Shown one piece after another: positions 5,942-7,521 of a stretch of DNA of 7,521 nt; the first letter of the stretch is position 1, and each line of letters opens with the position of its first letter. Source of the stretch: Bryobacterales bacterium (GTDB lineage Bacteria > Acidobacteriota > Terriglobia > Bryobacterales > Bryobacteraceae); contig PKYZ01000132.1 of NCBI GenBank assembly GCA_003132865.1, positions 473-7,993 on the forward strand, in the 5' to 3' direction. Both the position numbers and the translations under genes were made by a program. The notes below the pieces were generated by a model, which worked only from the letters and a program-made list of their open reading frames with translations, was not told where the DNA came from and ran no database searches.

Positions 5942-7521
5942 ATGAACCCCATCCCAGGCCCTTCGAACTTCGTCCGCGAAATCGTCATCGAGGACTTAAA
6001 GACCAACAAGTACGGTGGCCGCGTGCATACGCGCTTTCCACCGGAGCCGAACGGCTATCTCCACATCGGCCACGCCAAGTCCATCAATCTCAACTTTGGT
6101 CTCGCCGGGGAATTCGGCGGTAAGTGCAACCTGCGCTTCGACGACACCAACCCTTCGAAGGAAGAGACCGAGTATGTCGATTCGATTATCAAGGATGTCC
6201 GCTGGCTCGGCGGCGACTGGGAAGACCGGCTCTTCTATGCTTCCGACTACTTCGACCAGTTGTATGAATGGGCGGCGAAACTGATCAAATCCGGGAGCGC
6301 GTATGCTTGCGATCTCACCGGCGACCAGGTTCGGGAATACCGCGGAACTTTGACCGAACCGGGCAAGGAGAGCCCCTGGCGCAACCGGTCCATCGAAGAG
6401 AATCTGGGCCTGTTCGAGCGCATGCGGGCGGGCGAGTTTCCCGACGGCTCGCGTACCCTGCGCGCCAAGATCGATATGGCTTCGAAGAACCTGAACATGC
6501 GCGATCCGGTGATGTACCGCATTCTGCACGCCGAACATCACCGCACGGGCGACAAGTGGTGCATCTATCCGATGTACGATTTCACGCACGGCCAGTCCGA
6601 CTCCATCGAGCGCATCACGCATTCCATCTGCACGCTGGAGTTTGAAGATCACCGCCCGCTGTACGACTGGTATGTCGAGCGGTTAGGTATCTATCATCCG
6701 CAGCAGATCGAGTTCGACCGGCTCAATCTGACTTATACCCTGTTGAGTAAGCGCAAGCTGCTCACCCTGGTGCAGGACGGGCATGTGAGCGGCTGGGACG
6801 ATCCCCGCATGCCGACGATCTCCGGCATCCGGCGGCGCGGTTACACGCCCGAGGCCCTGCGCAACTTCTGCAATGCGATCGGCGTCTCCAAGACCAACGG
6901 CACCATCGAGCTTGCGCTGCTGGAGCACTTCCTGCGCGAGGACTTAAACAAGCGCGTGCCGCGCGTGATGGCGGTATTGCGGCCGTTGCGCGTGGTGATC
7001 GATAACTATCCCGAGGATCGGGTGGAGGAGATGGAGGCCGTGAACAATCCCGAGGATGCCGCCATGGGCAAGCGCAAGGTACCGTTCTCGCGGGTGCTTT
7101 ACATCGAGCAGGATGACTTCCGGGAAGTCCCGCCCAAGCAGTTTTACCGCCTTTCTCCGGGGCGCGAAGTCCGGCTGCGCTATGGCTACTTCATGGCTTG
7201 CACGGGTGTGGTGAAAGACGAAAAGACGGGTGAGGTGCTGGAAATCCATTGCACTTATGACCCCGCCACACGCGGCGGCAACGCGCCGGATGGGCGCAAA
7301 GTGAAATCGACCATTCACTGGGTCTCCGCGGCGCACGCCATCGACGCGGAGGTGCGGCTGTACGATAATCTGTTCACGCGCGAAGATCCCAACCAGACCG
7401 ACGAAGGCGAGAACTTCACCGCGAATCTGAACCCGCGCTCGCTCGAGATCTTGACCTGCGCCAAGCTGGAGCCTTCGCTGCGGGATGCGGCCGAGGGCAG
7501 CCGCTATCAGTTCGAGCGGCT
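5942..7521 (+). CDS. glnS: Glutaminyl-tRNA synthetase (3' partial)
   Basis: The frame from ATG 5942 gives 526 complete codons and then leaves the window. Compared with the 554-residue E. coli enzyme, about 30 C-terminal residues are missing. It charges tRNA-Gln directly with glutamine. HIGH is intact at 41-44 ([12 protein letters not shown]), RFDDTNP at 65-71 is the GlnRS substrate-binding block, and LLSKRK at 267-272 is the KMSKS loop. The stretches EYRGTL (132-137), [11 protein letters not shown] (207-217), GWDDPRMPT (284-292) and HWVSAAHA (459-466) are hallmark GlnRS sequences, the last in the beta-barrel anticodon-binding region from about 340 on. I recognise these from E. coli GlnRS, which aligns along the whole length with few gaps. 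It is the second gene of the gltX operon. GlnRS is widely held to have entered bacteria from eukaryotes, so its presence suggests the genome need not rely on Glu-tRNA-Gln amidation. The frame is uninterrupted. Confidence 0.96.
   Translation, partial: MNPIPGPSNFVREIVIEDLKTNKYGGRVHTRFPPEPNGYLHIGHAKSINLNFGLAGEFGGKCNLRFDDTNPSKEETEYVDSIIKDVRWLGGDWEDRLFYASDYFDQLYEWAAKLIKSGSAYACDLTGDQVREYRGTLTEPGKESPWRNRSIEENLGLFERMRAGEFPDGSRTLRAKIDMASKNLNMRDPVMYRILHAEHHRTGDKWCIYPMYDFTHGQSDSIERITHSICTLEFEDHRPLYDWYVERLGIYHPQQIEFDRLNLTYTLLSKRKLLTLVQDGHVSGWDDPRMPTISGIRRRGYTPEALRNFCNAIGVSKTNGTIELALLEHFLREDLNKRVPRVMAVLRPLRVVIDNYPEDRVEEMEAVNNPEDAAMGKRKVPFSRVLYIEQDDFREVPPKQFYRLSPGREVRLRYGYFMACTGVVKDEKTGEVLEIHCTYDPATRGGNAPDGRKVKSTIHWVSAAHAIDAEVRLYDNLFTREDPNQTDEGENFTANLNPRSLEILTCAKLEPSLRDAAEGSRYQFER

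Overview
The window is a GC-rich bacterial chromosome segment with five protein-coding genes, two of them cut by the window edges. There is no RNA gene, transposon, prophage or CRISPR array that I can see. The gene set (RecB-type nuclease, an MBOAT/SGNH acyl-transfer pair, a sugar-acid-dehydratase-like enolase-superfamily protein, GluRS and GlnRS) and the style of the proteins recall Acidobacteriota of the Solibacter/Bryobacter type. That placement rests on impression, not on a search.

Left edge (1-646, plus strand): the C-terminal RecB/AddA-like nuclease domain of a DNA repair helicase-nuclease. It begins with a perfect 60-bp tandem duplication lying exactly at the window start (1-60 = 61-120). 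The duplication is in frame and doubles a 20-residue segment carrying the first nuclease motif.

Middle (609-4325, minus strand): three closely packed genes read right to left: a membrane-anchored SGNH/AlgJ-like protein (3180-4325), an AlgI-type MBOAT O-acyltransferase (1780-3171) and an enolase-superfamily dehydratase-like protein (609-1760). Gaps of 8 and 19 bp suggest one transcript. The first two form a recognisable polysaccharide O-acylation pair. The third is probably a sugar-acid dehydratase whose link to the pair is unknown. Its 3' end overlaps the nuclease gene tail to tail by 38 bp.

The 164-bp divergent intergenic region (4326-4489) holds two good extended -10 elements, one per direction. 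It also holds a perfect 7-bp-stem hairpin at the predicted 5' end of the minus-strand transcript. The plus-strand element sits so close to the gltX ATG that the gltX mRNA is predicted to be nearly leaderless.

Right (4490-7521, plus strand): gltX (complete glutamyl-tRNA synthetase) followed 15 bp later by glnS (glutaminyl-tRNA synthetase, running off the window with about 30 residues missing). Together they charge tRNA-Glu and tRNA-Gln directly, and they look co-transcribed.

I found no convincing novel defence or mobile system. The items most worth checking are the edge duplication, the MBOAT-SGNH-enolase cluster, the predicted leaderless gltX promoter and the paired GluRS-GlnRS operon.
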